Below, piece after piece: positions 8,281 to 15,947 of a stretch of DNA of 64,000 nt. A program made the translations under genes and the position numbers. Origin of the DNA: Caldilineaceae bacterium (GTDB lineage: Bacteria; Chloroflexota; Anaerolineae; Caldilineales; Caldilineaceae); contig JAJEDJ010000004.1 of assembly GCA_022821545.1 (NCBI GenBank), positions 62,001 to 126,000 on the forward strand, given 5' to 3'. Within the stretch, counting starts at the first letter, position 1; each line of letters starts with the position of its first letter. The notes under the pieces were generated by a model. That model was not told where the DNA came from and ran no database searches. It saw only the letters and a list, made by a program, of their open reading frames with translations.

Positions 8281-9075
8281 ATGTCAACCCCGCGCCTGCG
8301 CTTCCTGTCTGAAGAGCAGGTAGAGCAGTTCAGGCTCAACGGTTTTCTGACCGTAGAGGATGTTCTCTCGGCCGAGGAGGTGGCGGCTTTGGCGGCGCAC
8401 ACCGACCGGATCGCCGCCGGCAAGGCCGAACACATCCCGAAGACGAGCATTCAACTGGAAAAGGTGTTCCGGGAAGGCGAACGAGAAGTTGCGGACCAGG
8501 TGCTGTCGGTGCGCAAACTGTACAATCTGGCAGTCTATGATGAGGTCATGTGGGGCCATGCCACCCATGCCAGGATCGTCGACATTATCGCAGATCTGTT
8601 GGGCAGTGATGACATCAAGATGTACGGCGATCAGCTCTTTATGAAGGCGCCGGTCACGGGGACGGAGCAGCCGTGGCACCAGGATTCGGCGTCGTGGCGG
8701 GACATTTTCCCGATGGACCTGGTTTCGGCATGGACAGCGATCGATCAGGCAACGGTTGAGAACGGCTGCCTGAATTTTTGCCCCGGTACGCACCGCTGGG
8801 GGATGATGAGAGGGCCGCAGCTGGGCTGGTTCCTGGAAGACCTGGGGAGCGAGCAGTGGCCGGTCGTACCCGCGCCTCTGAATGCGGGCAGCGTCAGTTT
8901 TCATCACAGCCTGGTGCTGCACCAGAGCAACGCCAACCTGTCGGGGCAACGGCGGCGCGGCTATGCAGTCCACTACATGCGGGCGTCGTCGCGGCGGGAC
9001 GAGTCAGTAACGGACGCGCCGAAGATGCCGCCGTTCAAGCAGGTCCGGGGGCGTTCGTTTGCGGGGCGGGTGTAG
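8281..9075 (+). CDS. Phytanoyl-CoA dioxygenase (PhyH) family protein
   Basis: The 264-residue product belongs to the Fe(II)/2-oxoglutarate-dependent PhyH family, which hydroxylates small organic molecules. The metal ligands are visible as HxD in PWHQDSASW (His133, Asp135) and a distal His in LVLHQSNAN (His214), with the 2-oxoglutarate-binding Arg in the following QRRRGYAVHY segment. The length is near the family norm and the site appears intact. A GGGAAAGGA ribosome-binding site lies upstream of ATG 8281. PhyH genes are abundant in bacteria that live on complex organic matter, and substrates are rarely predictable. The aldo/keto reductase immediately upstream could act on the hydroxylated product (inference). 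Confidence 0.9.
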   Translation: MSTPRLRFLSEEQVEQFRLNGFLTVEDVLSAEEVAALAAHTDRIAAGKAEHIPKTSIQLEKVFREGEREVADQVLSVRKLYNLAVYDEVMWGHATHARIVDIIADLLGSDDIKMYGDQLFMKAPVTGTEQPWHQDSASWRDIFPMDLVSAWTAIDQATVENGCLNFCPGTHRWGMMRGPQLGWFLEDLGSEQWPVVPAPLNAGSVSFHHSLVLHQSNANLSGQRRRGYAVHYMRASSRRDESVTDAPKMPPFKQVRGRSFAGRV

Positions 9076-9104
9076 TTTCGAGCCCGGAAAACCAGTGATC
9101 TACC

Positions 9105-9138
9105 AACCGGCACGCTTCTCGCGTGCCGGTTTTCTTTT
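9105..9138 (+). terminator. Rho-independent terminator
   Basis: Arms ACCGGCACGC (9106-9115) and GCGTGCCGGT (9121-9130) pair perfectly around a five-base loop and are followed by TTTCTTTT. It lies 30 bases after the PhyH stop codon and before the convergent Gfo/Idh/MocA gene. The T tract is on the plus strand only, so it mainly ends the 7217-9075 transcript. Confidence 0.9.
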
Positions 9139-9157
9139 CTACATCAGCGCGGCGGCA

Positions 9158-10192
9158 CTACACTTCTCCGGGCGCGCCGAGTGGATGGGGGCCGTTGGTC
9201 ATCGGGTTGGCGCGGGCGAGGGCGTAGACTGCGTCCTGGATTTCGAGGATGCGCACCGCGTGCTCGACACCGGGCGCGAAGCTGCCGTGTCCTTCCTCGA
9301 TGGCCACCAACGCCCTGCGCATGATCTCCTTCATGCCGCGGGTATTCGGTGATTCCGGGTGGAAAGTTACGCCCTCGGTTGTGTGGACCTCAGTTACCCT
9401 GTTTCCCTGCTGGTCATAACGTTGCAAGACCGTGGCTTTTGTGCCGATGAAACGAAAGCTGTGGTCGCCTGCGCGGGCGCCTGACGGGTAGCTGTAACCG
9501 GATTCGACGATACCGGTTACGCCGCTGTCGGTGCGCAGTATACCCACCGCCACATCCTCAACTTCGCGAGCGTACATCGAGTTGGAGATGACGCCCCCGA
9601 CCGCGGAGACAGGGCTGTCGCCCGCGAACTGCAGGAAGGTGTCGATGCCGTGTGCAGACTCGGTCGCCCAGCAGCCGCCGCCGGAGATAGCGGCGTCGTT
9701 GTGCCAGGCGGAGGGGGTGGGGTCGTAGCGGGAGGGCGGCCCGTTGTTGAGGCGGCTGTTATAAAGGACGAGGTCGCCGAAGCTGCCGTCGTCGATCATG
9801 CGCTGGACGATGTCGACAAGCTCCGTGCCGCGGTTGGGCAGGGTCAGGGCGCTGAAGACGCCGCGCTCAGTGCAGAGTTCGGCGGCAGGGCGCAGGCGGT
9901 CGGCGCAATCGGCGAAGGGCTTGTCGAGCAGGAAGGGCAGGCCGCGTTCGGCGCAGGCGCGGACGTGGTCCGGCATCTCGGTGTGCTTGCCGGCGACGAG
10001 GACGGCATCGGGCCGGCTGGCATCGAGGCATTCGCCTGCGGAACTGTAGGCGGGACAGTTAAATTCGTCGGCCAGCTGCTGACGCGGGCCCTGCTCGGCG
10101 TCCATGACGGCGACGATCTCGTGGCCGAGGTCACGCGTTGTGCCGGCCATGCCGCGACCGTGGTGGCTGTAGGAAAGTAGAGCAGTTCGCAT
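9158..10192 (-). CDS. Gfo/Idh/MocA family oxidoreductase (divergent member)
   Basis: The 344-residue product has the order of the NAD(P)-dependent Gfo/Idh/MocA family: a Rossmann half, the lysine motif as FLLDKPFA (normally EKP), then a sheet-forming C-terminal half with GGGCWATESAHGIDTFLQF supplying the substrate-side His. The usual N-terminal GxGxxG is replaced by SYSHHGRGMAG, which is unusual but occurs in family branches. It is the last gene of the minus-strand operon that starts with the sugar-binding protein at 15670, 11 bases after the preceding oxidoreductase gene. It probably oxidises or reduces a sugar or cyclitol brought in by that transporter. Confidence 0.85.
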   Translation of the reverse strand: MRTALLSYSHHGRGMAGTTRDLGHEIVAVMDAEQGPRQQLADEFNCPAYSSAGECLDASRPDAVLVAGKHTEMPDHVRACAERGLPFLLDKPFADCADRLRPAAELCTERGVFSALTLPNRGTELVDIVQRMIDDGSFGDLVLYNSRLNNGPPSRYDPTPSAWHNDAAISGGGCWATESAHGIDTFLQFAGDSPVSAVGGVISNSMYAREVEDVAVGILRTDSGVTGIVESGYSYPSGARAGDHSFRFIGTKATVLQRYDQQGNRVTEVHTTEGVTFHPESPNTRGMKEIMRRALVAIEEGHGSFAPGVEHAVRILEIQDAVYALARANPMTNGPHPLGAPGEV

Positions 10193-10203
10193 GGTTGTTT
10201 ACC

Positions 10204-11256
10204 TCAAACCCAGCCGTGAAGGCGGGTGACCGGCACGCCGTGGCGCTGGTGGGTCCAGGAGTGGCCGCTTTCGAGGACGACCTCGCGCCCGCTGATGGCC
10301 GAACTCTCGGCGGCAAAGAGGATCTCCATAATGTGGCGGCCCCACTCGCCGGAGGAGGGCGGCTCGATGTCCTGTTCGATCGCCTCGACGAAAGACCTCC
10401 ATTCGTGGTGCATTTCGACCGGGGGATCGTCGAAAGGTATGTCCTTCCACTCGTCGCCCTGGCCGACCTTGACGAACTTTTCGCCGTGCTGGCTGAAGCG
10501 CAGCGTGCCATTGGTGCAGATGACCTGGCTCTCGAAGTTGGGCGCGCCGTCGGCAAAGCCGACCGAAACGGCGACACCGGCCAGGCCGTTCTTGTAGCGT
10601 ACGAGCGCGGTGGCGGTGTCGTCGCTGGCCTGGTAGTGGGCGCGCGTGCCCATGCTGGCCGAGACCGAGACGGCCTGGGACGCCATCAGCCAGGTGAGGC
10701 GGTCGACGACGTGAACGCCGTTGGACAGCCACATGCCGCCGCCGTGGAAACGGCTGCGGTACTGGGGCGGGCGGCCGGCGAAGTTCCAGTTCTTGGACAT
10801 GTAGCAGACGAGCGTCATCAGCGGACCCAGCTGGCCGGAATCGAGGATCTCCTTGGCTTTGAGGCTTGTGCCGTAGTAGTGCTGGGTCTGGCCGACCATG
10901 AGCTTGACGTTGTTATTGGCGGCGGCTTCGATCATGTCGTCGCATTGCTCGAGGCTGAGCGCCATCGGCTTTTCGACGAGGACGTGCTTGCCGGCATTGC
11001 AGGCGTCGACGGTAAGGCGATGGTGCAGTTGATGGCCGAGCACGACGGCCACGGCCTCGACCTCGTCGTCCTTGAGAAGCTCAGTGTGCGTGGAATAGCC
11101 TTTGGGGATGTCGTACTTCTCCATGTATTCGCGGCGCTTTTCTTCGAAGAGATCGGCGACGGCGACGACTTCGACGTTTTCGAGTGTGTCAATGGCACTA
11201 CAGTGGGCGCGTGCGATGCCGCCCAGCCCGATGATTCCGACTTTCAATTTCGCCAT
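10204..11256 (-). CDS. Gfo/Idh/MocA family oxidoreductase (tandem duplicate A)
   Basis: The 350-residue product has the NAD(P) loop VGIIGLGGIARAHCSAI at the N terminus, the lysine motif LVEKPMALS near residue 95, and the substrate motif GGGMWLSNGVHVVDRLTW near residue 172. These are the hallmarks of enzymes such as inositol or glucose-fructose oxidoreductase. The neighbouring gene at 11403-12455 encodes a protein of the same length, roughly three quarters to four fifths identical by eye, so the pair arose by tandem duplication. Differences cluster in the C-terminal half (for example FSQHGEKFVKV against IGGGRQPFLQV), consistent with altered substrate choice. It lies in the sugar ABC operon, so a role in catabolism of an imported saccharide is likely. 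Confidence 0.92.
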   Translation of the reverse strand: MAKLKVGIIGLGGIARAHCSAIDTLENVEVVAVADLFEEKRREYMEKYDIPKGYSTHTELLKDDEVEAVAVVLGHQLHHRLTVDACNAGKHVLVEKPMALSLEQCDDMIEAAANNNVKLMVGQTQHYYGTSLKAKEILDSGQLGPLMTLVCYMSKNWNFAGRPPQYRSRFHGGGMWLSNGVHVVDRLTWLMASQAVSVSASMGTRAHYQASDDTATALVRYKNGLAGVAVSVGFADGAPNFESQVICTNGTLRFSQHGEKFVKVGQGDEWKDIPFDDPPVEMHHEWRSFVEAIEQDIEPPSSGEWGRHIMEILFAAESSAISGREVVLESGHSWTHQRHGVPVTRLHGWV

Positions 11257-11402
11257 GTCTGTCTATTTCGCTCCTGTGGGTTGCAGCAGTTGATACGATC
11301 TATTGATGTATCGGGAAGGTGTGTTTGGTTGGTGGCCGGGATTGCAAGTTTAGTTTGCCATGCCGCGGCGATGAAGTAAAGCGACCCACGCGGCTGTGCG
11401 CC

Positions 11403-12455
11403 TCAGATCCAGCCGTGATCACGGGTGACGGGAATGCCGCCGCGCTGGTGGGTCCAGGAGAGTCCGCTTTGCAGAACTACGTCCTGCCCGGTGATGGCCG
11501 AGCTCTCGGCGGCGAAGAGGATCTCCATGATGTGGCGGCTCCACTCGCCGGAGGCGGGCGGCTCAATGTCCTGTTCGATTGATTCGATGAACCCCTTCCA
11601 CTCATGGTGCATGACGGCCGGCGGGTCGTCATAGGGGATTTCCTCCCACTCATTCCCCTGCCCGACCTGGAGGAACGGTTGTCTGCCGCCGCCTATGCGC
11701 ACTGTTCCATTTGTGCAGATGACCTGGGTATCCATGATGGGCGGCCCGTCGGCGAAGGCGATCGAGATAGCCGCGCCGGCGAGGCCGTTCTTGTAGCGGA
11801 TGAGGGCGGTGGCGGTATCGTCGGCGGCCTGGTAGTGGGCGCGCGTGCCGATGCTGGCGGATACGGAAACGGCCTGGGATGCCATCAGCCAGGTGAGGCG
11901 GTCGACGACGTGGACGCCGTTGGTGAGCCACATGCCGCCACCGTGGAAACGGCTGCGGTACTGGGGCGCGCGGTGAGTATAGGTCCAGTTTTTGCACGAG
12001 TAGCATACGATGGTCATGAGCGGACCCAGCCGGCCGGAATCGAGAATCTCCTTCATTTTGAGAAGGATGCCGGAGAAGTGCGGGGTGTGGCCGACCATGA
12101 GCTTGACGTTATTGCTGGCGGCGGCTTCGATCATGTCGTCGCACTGCTCGAGGCTGAGCGCCATCGGTTTTTCGACGAGGACGTGTTTGCCGGCGTTGCA
12201 GGCGTCGACGGTGAGGCGGTGGTGGAGGTGATGGCCGAGCACGACGGCGACGGCGTCGATTTCGTCGTCTTTCAAGAGCTCGGTATGGGAGGTGTAGCCC
12301 TTGGGAATGTCGTATTCGTCCATGTACTGACGGCGCTTCTCCTCGAAGAGATCGGCGACCGCGACGACTTCGACGTTTTCGAGGGTGGCGATGGCGTCAC
12401 AGTGGGAGCGGGCGATGCCGCCCAGCCCGATGATTCCGACTTTGAGCGTGGCCAT
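11403..12455 (-). CDS. Gfo/Idh/MocA family oxidoreductase (tandem duplicate B)
   Basis: The 350-residue product is a close paralogue of the gene at 10204-11256. It keeps the cofactor loop VGIIGLGGIARSHCDAI, the EKPMA lysine motif and GGGMWLTNGVHVVDRLTW. It starts 25 bases downstream of the second permease gene, so it is probably translated from the same message as the transporter. The 146-base spacer between the two copies contains no gene. Keeping both copies intact and in frame argues that they are not fully redundant. Confidence 0.92.
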   Translation of the reverse strand: MATLKVGIIGLGGIARSHCDAIATLENVEVVAVADLFEEKRRQYMDEYDIPKGYTSHTELLKDDEIDAVAVVLGHHLHHRLTVDACNAGKHVLVEKPMALSLEQCDDMIEAAASNNVKLMVGHTPHFSGILLKMKEILDSGRLGPLMTIVCYSCKNWTYTHRAPQYRSRFHGGGMWLTNGVHVVDRLTWLMASQAVSVSASIGTRAHYQAADDTATALIRYKNGLAGAAISIAFADGPPIMDTQVICTNGTVRIGGGRQPFLQVGQGNEWEEIPYDDPPAVMHHEWKGFIESIEQDIEPPASGEWSRHIMEILFAAESSAITGQDVVLQSGLSWTHQRGGIPVTRDHGWI

Positions 12456-12480
12456 GTCAGCTTGTCACTCCTGTGGGACG

Positions 12481-13338
12481 TTATTTGAAGACGCCGCTGG
12501 TGATGCCCTCGACGATCTGGCGTTGGAAGATGAGGGTGATGATGAAGACCGGGATGGTCGTGAGAATAGCTACAGCGGACATGTTGCCCCAGGAGACGTC
12601 GAATTCACTGCGTGCCCCGATCACTTGGGCCTCGGAAAGGGCCATGGTGATGACCTTGACGCCGGCGCCGCGGGCGAAGATGAGGGGTGTGAAGAACTCG
12701 TTCCAGCCGATAATGAAGTTGATGAGAAACATGGTGGCGATGCCGGGGCGGATTACGGGCAGAACGATGCGCCAGAGGAGAGGGAAGAAGCTGGCGCCGT
12801 CGACCTTGGCAGCGTCTTCGATCTCGACGGGCACCTGCCGCAGGAATGAGACCAGCACCCACGTGGTGATCGGCAGCAGCGCGCTGCCGTAGAGAATAAG
12901 GAGGCCGTGCAGCGTATCCATCAGCTTGAGCGTCTGGAACATCTGGAAGAGGGGGATGACGGTGGCGGTGCCGGGCAACATGCTGGAGGCAAGCAACCCA
13001 ATCATGACCAGGTTTGCGCCGGGAAAGTCCAGGCGGGCGATGGCGTAGGCGGCCAGCAGGCTGACGGTGAGCGCCAGGATGGTGGAGAAGGTGGCCAGCA
13101 GGGTGGAGTTGAGCATGTAGCGGGCGATGGGCAGCGCGCCGAAGATGTCCTGAAAGCGGGCGATGGCCAGGCTGCGCGGAAAGTAGGTCAGCGGTACGGT
13201 GAACAGTTTCCCGCTCGGGGCGAACGCGGTCAGGAAGATGTAATAGATCGGCAGCAGGATCACGATCATGAAGAGAATGACCATGAGGGTGAAGAGCGTT
13301 GTGCGAATCCCGCGCTTGAGGTTGAGTTGTGTATTCAT
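12481..13338 (-). CDS. Sugar-type ABC transporter permease (MalG/CUT1 type)
   Basis: The 285-residue integral membrane protein has six hydrophobic helices; the first is FTLMVILFMIVILLPIYYIF near residues 15-35. The cytosolic EAA loop, EDAAKVDGASFFPLLWRIVL, contacts the ATPase in binding-protein-dependent importers of the CUT1 (oligosaccharide) class. With the partner permease (13368-14258) and the binding protein (14336-15670) it forms an import system. No ATPase gene is present in the operon. CUT1 systems often share a single MsmK/MalK-like ATPase encoded elsewhere, so this is not in itself odd. Confidence 0.93.
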   Translation of the reverse strand: MNTQLNLKRGIRTTLFTLMVILFMIVILLPIYYIFLTAFAPSGKLFTVPLTYFPRSLAIARFQDIFGALPIARYMLNSTLLATFSTILALTVSLLAAYAIARLDFPGANLVMIGLLASSMLPGTATVIPLFQMFQTLKLMDTLHGLLILYGSALLPITTWVLVSFLRQVPVEIEDAAKVDGASFFPLLWRIVLPVIRPGIATMFLINFIIGWNEFFTPLIFARGAGVKVITMALSEAQVIGARSEFDVSWGNMSAVAILTTIPVFIITLIFQRQIVEGITSGVFK

Positions 13339-13367
13339 AAAGAGATAGTGGTCAGTGGCCAGAGTAG

Positions 13368-14258
13368 TTACAGTCGCTCCCAGGCGCGGCGGAGGAAGCC
13401 ATAGCCGACGACACCCACGACCAGGACGATGAAAAAGAGCAGCATGGCAATGGCGGACGCGTAGCCGAAGTTGAGGACGCGGAAGCCTTCGAGATAGACA
13501 AGGTATGAGAGCAGCGATGTCGCGGTGCCCGGCCCCCCATTGGTGAGCGCGTAGACGATTTCAAAGGTGAGCACGCGGAAGATGGCGGTGAAGATGATCA
13601 TCGAGATGATGAGCGGCATAAGCAGCGGCAGGGTGACGTACCAGTAAGAGCGCACGCCGTCGGCGCCATCGATCTTGGCAGCCTCGTAGAGTTCCAGGGG
13701 GATCCCCTGGAGGCCGCTGAGGAAGATAACGGCGAGGAATGCGGTGTTTTTCCAGACGTCGGTGATGGTTACGGCGAAGCGGGCGGTGGTGAAGTTGACC
13801 AGCCAGAGCGGTCTTTCGCCGCTGAGCCGCCAGATGATGTCGTTGATGAGGCCGTAATCCTGGTGGAAAATCCAGCGGGCGGCGGTGGCGATCACGATGG
13901 GAGCCATGGCCCAGGGCAGCAGATTGACGGCGCGCGTAAAGTTGCGCATTTTGAAGCGCTGGTTGAGGAGCTCGGCAATGGCCAACCCTAGCACGACCTG
14001 CAGGGCGACGGAGGTGACGGTAAAGAAGAGCGTGAAGGTGAGGGTGGCGTCAACGTTGGCGTCGCGTGTCAGCGCCATGTAGTTATCAAGGCCGACAAAG
14101 TCGAAGGTGCGGCGCACGGGACTGTTGTCGAAGAAGCTGATGTAGAAAGTGCGCAGGAAGGGATAGACGGAGGTGAGGAGCCGCCACAACACCACGGGGG
14201 TGACCAGCAGCCAGGCCAGAAGTATTCGACGCGTGCTGAGGTTTTGTCGACTGAACAA
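13368..14258 (-). CDS. Sugar-type ABC transporter permease (MalF/CUT1 type)
   Basis: The 296-residue protein has about six transmembrane segments, the first being LLAWLLVTPVVLWRLLTSVY. The EAA loop reads LYEAAKIDGADGVRSYWYVT, which fits the MalF/UgpA side of CUT1 importers. The first start available is TTG at 14258 with only a weak ribosome-binding site, so the exact start is uncertain. The gene follows the binding-protein gene after a 77-base spacer with a 12-base-pair stem-loop and precedes the MalG-type gene by 29 bases. It works with both to carry a glycan breakdown product across the membrane. Confidence 0.92.
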   Translation of the reverse strand: MFSRQNLSTRRILLAWLLVTPVVLWRLLTSVYPFLRTFYISFFDNSPVRRTFDFVGLDNYMALTRDANVDATLTFTLFFTVTSVALQVVLGLAIAELLNQRFKMRNFTRAVNLLPWAMAPIVIATAARWIFHQDYGLINDIIWRLSGERPLWLVNFTTARFAVTITDVWKNTAFLAVIFLSGLQGIPLELYEAAKIDGADGVRSYWYVTLPLLMPLIISMIIFTAIFRVLTFEIVYALTNGGPGTATSLLSYLVYLEGFRVLNFGYASAIAMLLFFIVLVVGVVGYGFLRRAWERL

Positions 14259-14288
14259 GGGTAGAACGCCAGTGGTCAGTGATCAGTT

Positions 14289-14320
14289 GCCGGTGGCCAG
14301 TGCGGATGCTGGCCACCGGC
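14289..14320 (-). other. Stem-loop between binding-protein and permease genes
   Basis: Arms GCCGGTGGCCAG (14289-14300) and CTGGCCACCGGC (14309-14320) form a perfect 12-base-pair stem with an eight-base loop. It follows the stop codon of the binding-protein gene (14336) by about 16 bases on the transcribed minus strand. No T tract follows, so it is probably a 3'-end protector that keeps binding-protein mRNA more abundant than permease mRNA, as known for malE and similar operons, rather than a full terminator. Confidence 0.7.
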
Positions 14321-14335
14321 GGTTCATTGCGGGTA

Positions 14336-15670
14336 TCAGCCCAGATCGCGTTCAAGGATTGGGTTGATCTTGTCCATGGCGGCCGTGACTGCTTCATCCA
14401 GGCTGACCTGATCGGTCAGGAAAGCGTGAACGTTCTGTTCGGCGGCGTCGTAGATTTCCTGGATGCTGGGAGTAACCGGGCGGGCCTTGACAAGGCCGCC
14501 AGCCTCGGCCAGATCCAGTAGGAAGGGCGAAGAGGGTGCGAGATCCTGGACTTCGGGGTCAGCCCAAAGGGAGACGCGGGCGGGAACGCGGCCGCGATAT
14601 ATCTGCTGCTTCATGACATCAGAGCGGGCGGTAAAGCCGATCCACTCGTTGGCCAGTTCCTGTTTTGGCGAACTGGCGACTACGGACCAGCCCCAGCAGC
14701 CGGTGATCGTCTCGGCGTTTTCCGGTCCCATTGGCGGCAGGAAAGCGGAAACCTGATCGGCCCAGAACTCCTCATTGGTGCGCATGGCGCCGAAGAAGCC
14801 GTCCCAGCACCACCACATGGCGTACTTGTCGGAGAGCCAACCTTGGAAGACGGAGCTATAGTCCTCCTGCGGGGCGGAGTCGGGGGCGATGTTGTGTTCG
14901 GCGTAGAGCGCCTTATAGAAGGCGAGGGCTTCGCGTGCGCCGTCATTGTCTAGGTCGTTGATGGCGCCGCCACCCTGGTTTGTCCAGTGCTGGATCTCGT
15001 TGCCCAACTGGCCGCCGATGGTGGCGGAAAGGGCAATGCCGTAGATGCCTGCGTCCTCGTCGGTAAGGGCCGTGCCTACTTCGACGAGTTCGTTCCAGTC
15101 GGTGGGCGGAGACACGCCCGCTTCTTCGAAGTAGTCGGTGCGATAGAAGAATATCTCGGTGTCGTTGCCCCACGGGATGCGATAGAGCACGCCGTCCCAG
15201 GAGGAAACATCGTAGATCAACGTCTGGGGCCAGTCATCGAGGTCGATGTCATAGAGTTCGACGACGGGCTCGAGTGGGGAGAGCCAGCCGGCGGCGCCGT
15301 AGATGGAGGCCTGGAAATCGTCGGAGTGGAAGGCGTCGGTGCCGGTATCGCCCGATGCCAGCCGTGTCGTCATCATCTGCTGCCATTCGATGTAAACAGC
15401 CGGGGCGACTTCATAGTTGACGATGTTGCCGGTCTCTTCCTGATACTGGTCGATGACGCCTTGGAAGAAGTCGTTGCTATCGGCCCAGTAAACGATGTTC
15501 AGTTCCTGCGGTTCGGCCATGGCTTCTTCGCCGCCTGTCCCTGCCGCGGGGGCGGCAACGGGCGCGGCACAGGCGCTGAGCGCGGCGACCGCGGCGCCGG
15601 CGCCGGCTGTCTTGAGGAAGGCACGGCGGGAGACGGGGAGCGTCAGGGAAGCTTGTGCTTTTCGGGTCAT
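14336..15670 (-). CDS. Extracellular solute-binding protein family 1 (sugar-type), Tat-type lipoprotein signal
   Basis: The product is 444 residues from ATG 15670, chosen because AGGAGG lies a few bases upstream; an earlier ATG at 15748 would put the signal 26 residues inside the protein. The N terminus has a twin-arginine motif (SRRAFLK, Arg15-Arg16) and a lipobox ALSAC with Cys34, so it is likely exported folded and lipid-anchored. The mature part begins LNIVYWADSNDFFQGVIDQY and has the size of family 1 binding proteins for sugars. It is the first gene of the operon that continues with two CUT1 permeases and three Gfo/Idh/MocA enzymes. A rhamnose-containing saccharide is a plausible ligand, because a GH78 enzyme gene is divergent from it (inference). 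Confidence 0.93.
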   Translation of the reverse strand: MTRKAQASLTLPVSRRAFLKTAGAGAAVAALSACAAPVAAPAAGTGGEEAMAEPQELNIVYWADSNDFFQGVIDQYQEETGNIVNYEVAPAVYIEWQQMMTTRLASGDTGTDAFHSDDFQASIYGAAGWLSPLEPVVELYDIDLDDWPQTLIYDVSSWDGVLYRIPWGNDTEIFFYRTDYFEEAGVSPPTDWNELVEVGTALTDEDAGIYGIALSATIGGQLGNEIQHWTNQGGGAINDLDNDGAREALAFYKALYAEHNIAPDSAPQEDYSSVFQGWLSDKYAMWWCWDGFFGAMRTNEEFWADQVSAFLPPMGPENAETITGCWGWSVVASSPKQELANEWIGFTARSDVMKQQIYRGRVPARVSLWADPEVQDLAPSSPFLLDLAEAGGLVKARPVTPSIQEIYDAAEQNVHAFLTDQVSLDEAVTAAMDKINPILERDLG

Positions 15671-15718
15671 GGGATTCCTCCTGGATGGGAAAAAGAGTAA
15701 GGAAGGATCGGTTGCTGA

Positions 15719-15748
15719 ATCATAGCAGATACCGTAATGGCGCCGCAA
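15719..15748 (-). promoter_or_regulatory. Predicted sigma70-type promoter of the sugar ABC operon
   Basis: On the minus strand the -35 TTGCGG (15743-15748) and -10 TATGAT (15719-15724) are 18 bases apart. The predicted start of transcription near 15712 leaves a leader of about 40 bases before the binding-protein ATG at 15670. Confidence 0.55.
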
Positions 15749-15892
15749 ATGACTCTATTTTGGACCACTTATCATTTGCTCCCTCAACCAACGAAGGATT
15801 TTCCATGTACCGACTTCGGTTTAGAGTCATGCTCATCCACGGGTCTCGAACGTCCCAGTATGCGCTCCCACTCCTGCTGGTACGTGGATTTC

Positions 15893-15901
15893 TGGTACAA
15901 T
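15893..15901 (+). promoter_or_regulatory. Predicted extended -10 promoter of the rhamnosidase gene
   Basis: The plus strand reads TGGTACAAT, an extended -10 element, 47 bases before the GH78 start codon. No good -35 element is present, which is acceptable for extended -10 promoters. Together with the element at 15719-15748 it makes this spacer (15671-15947) a divergent promoter region where one regulator could control both transcripts. Confidence 0.4.
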
Positions 15902-15947
15902 ACGGCTCGGAGTTGCTTACCCCTGTTCATTCGGACACGGTAGCACA

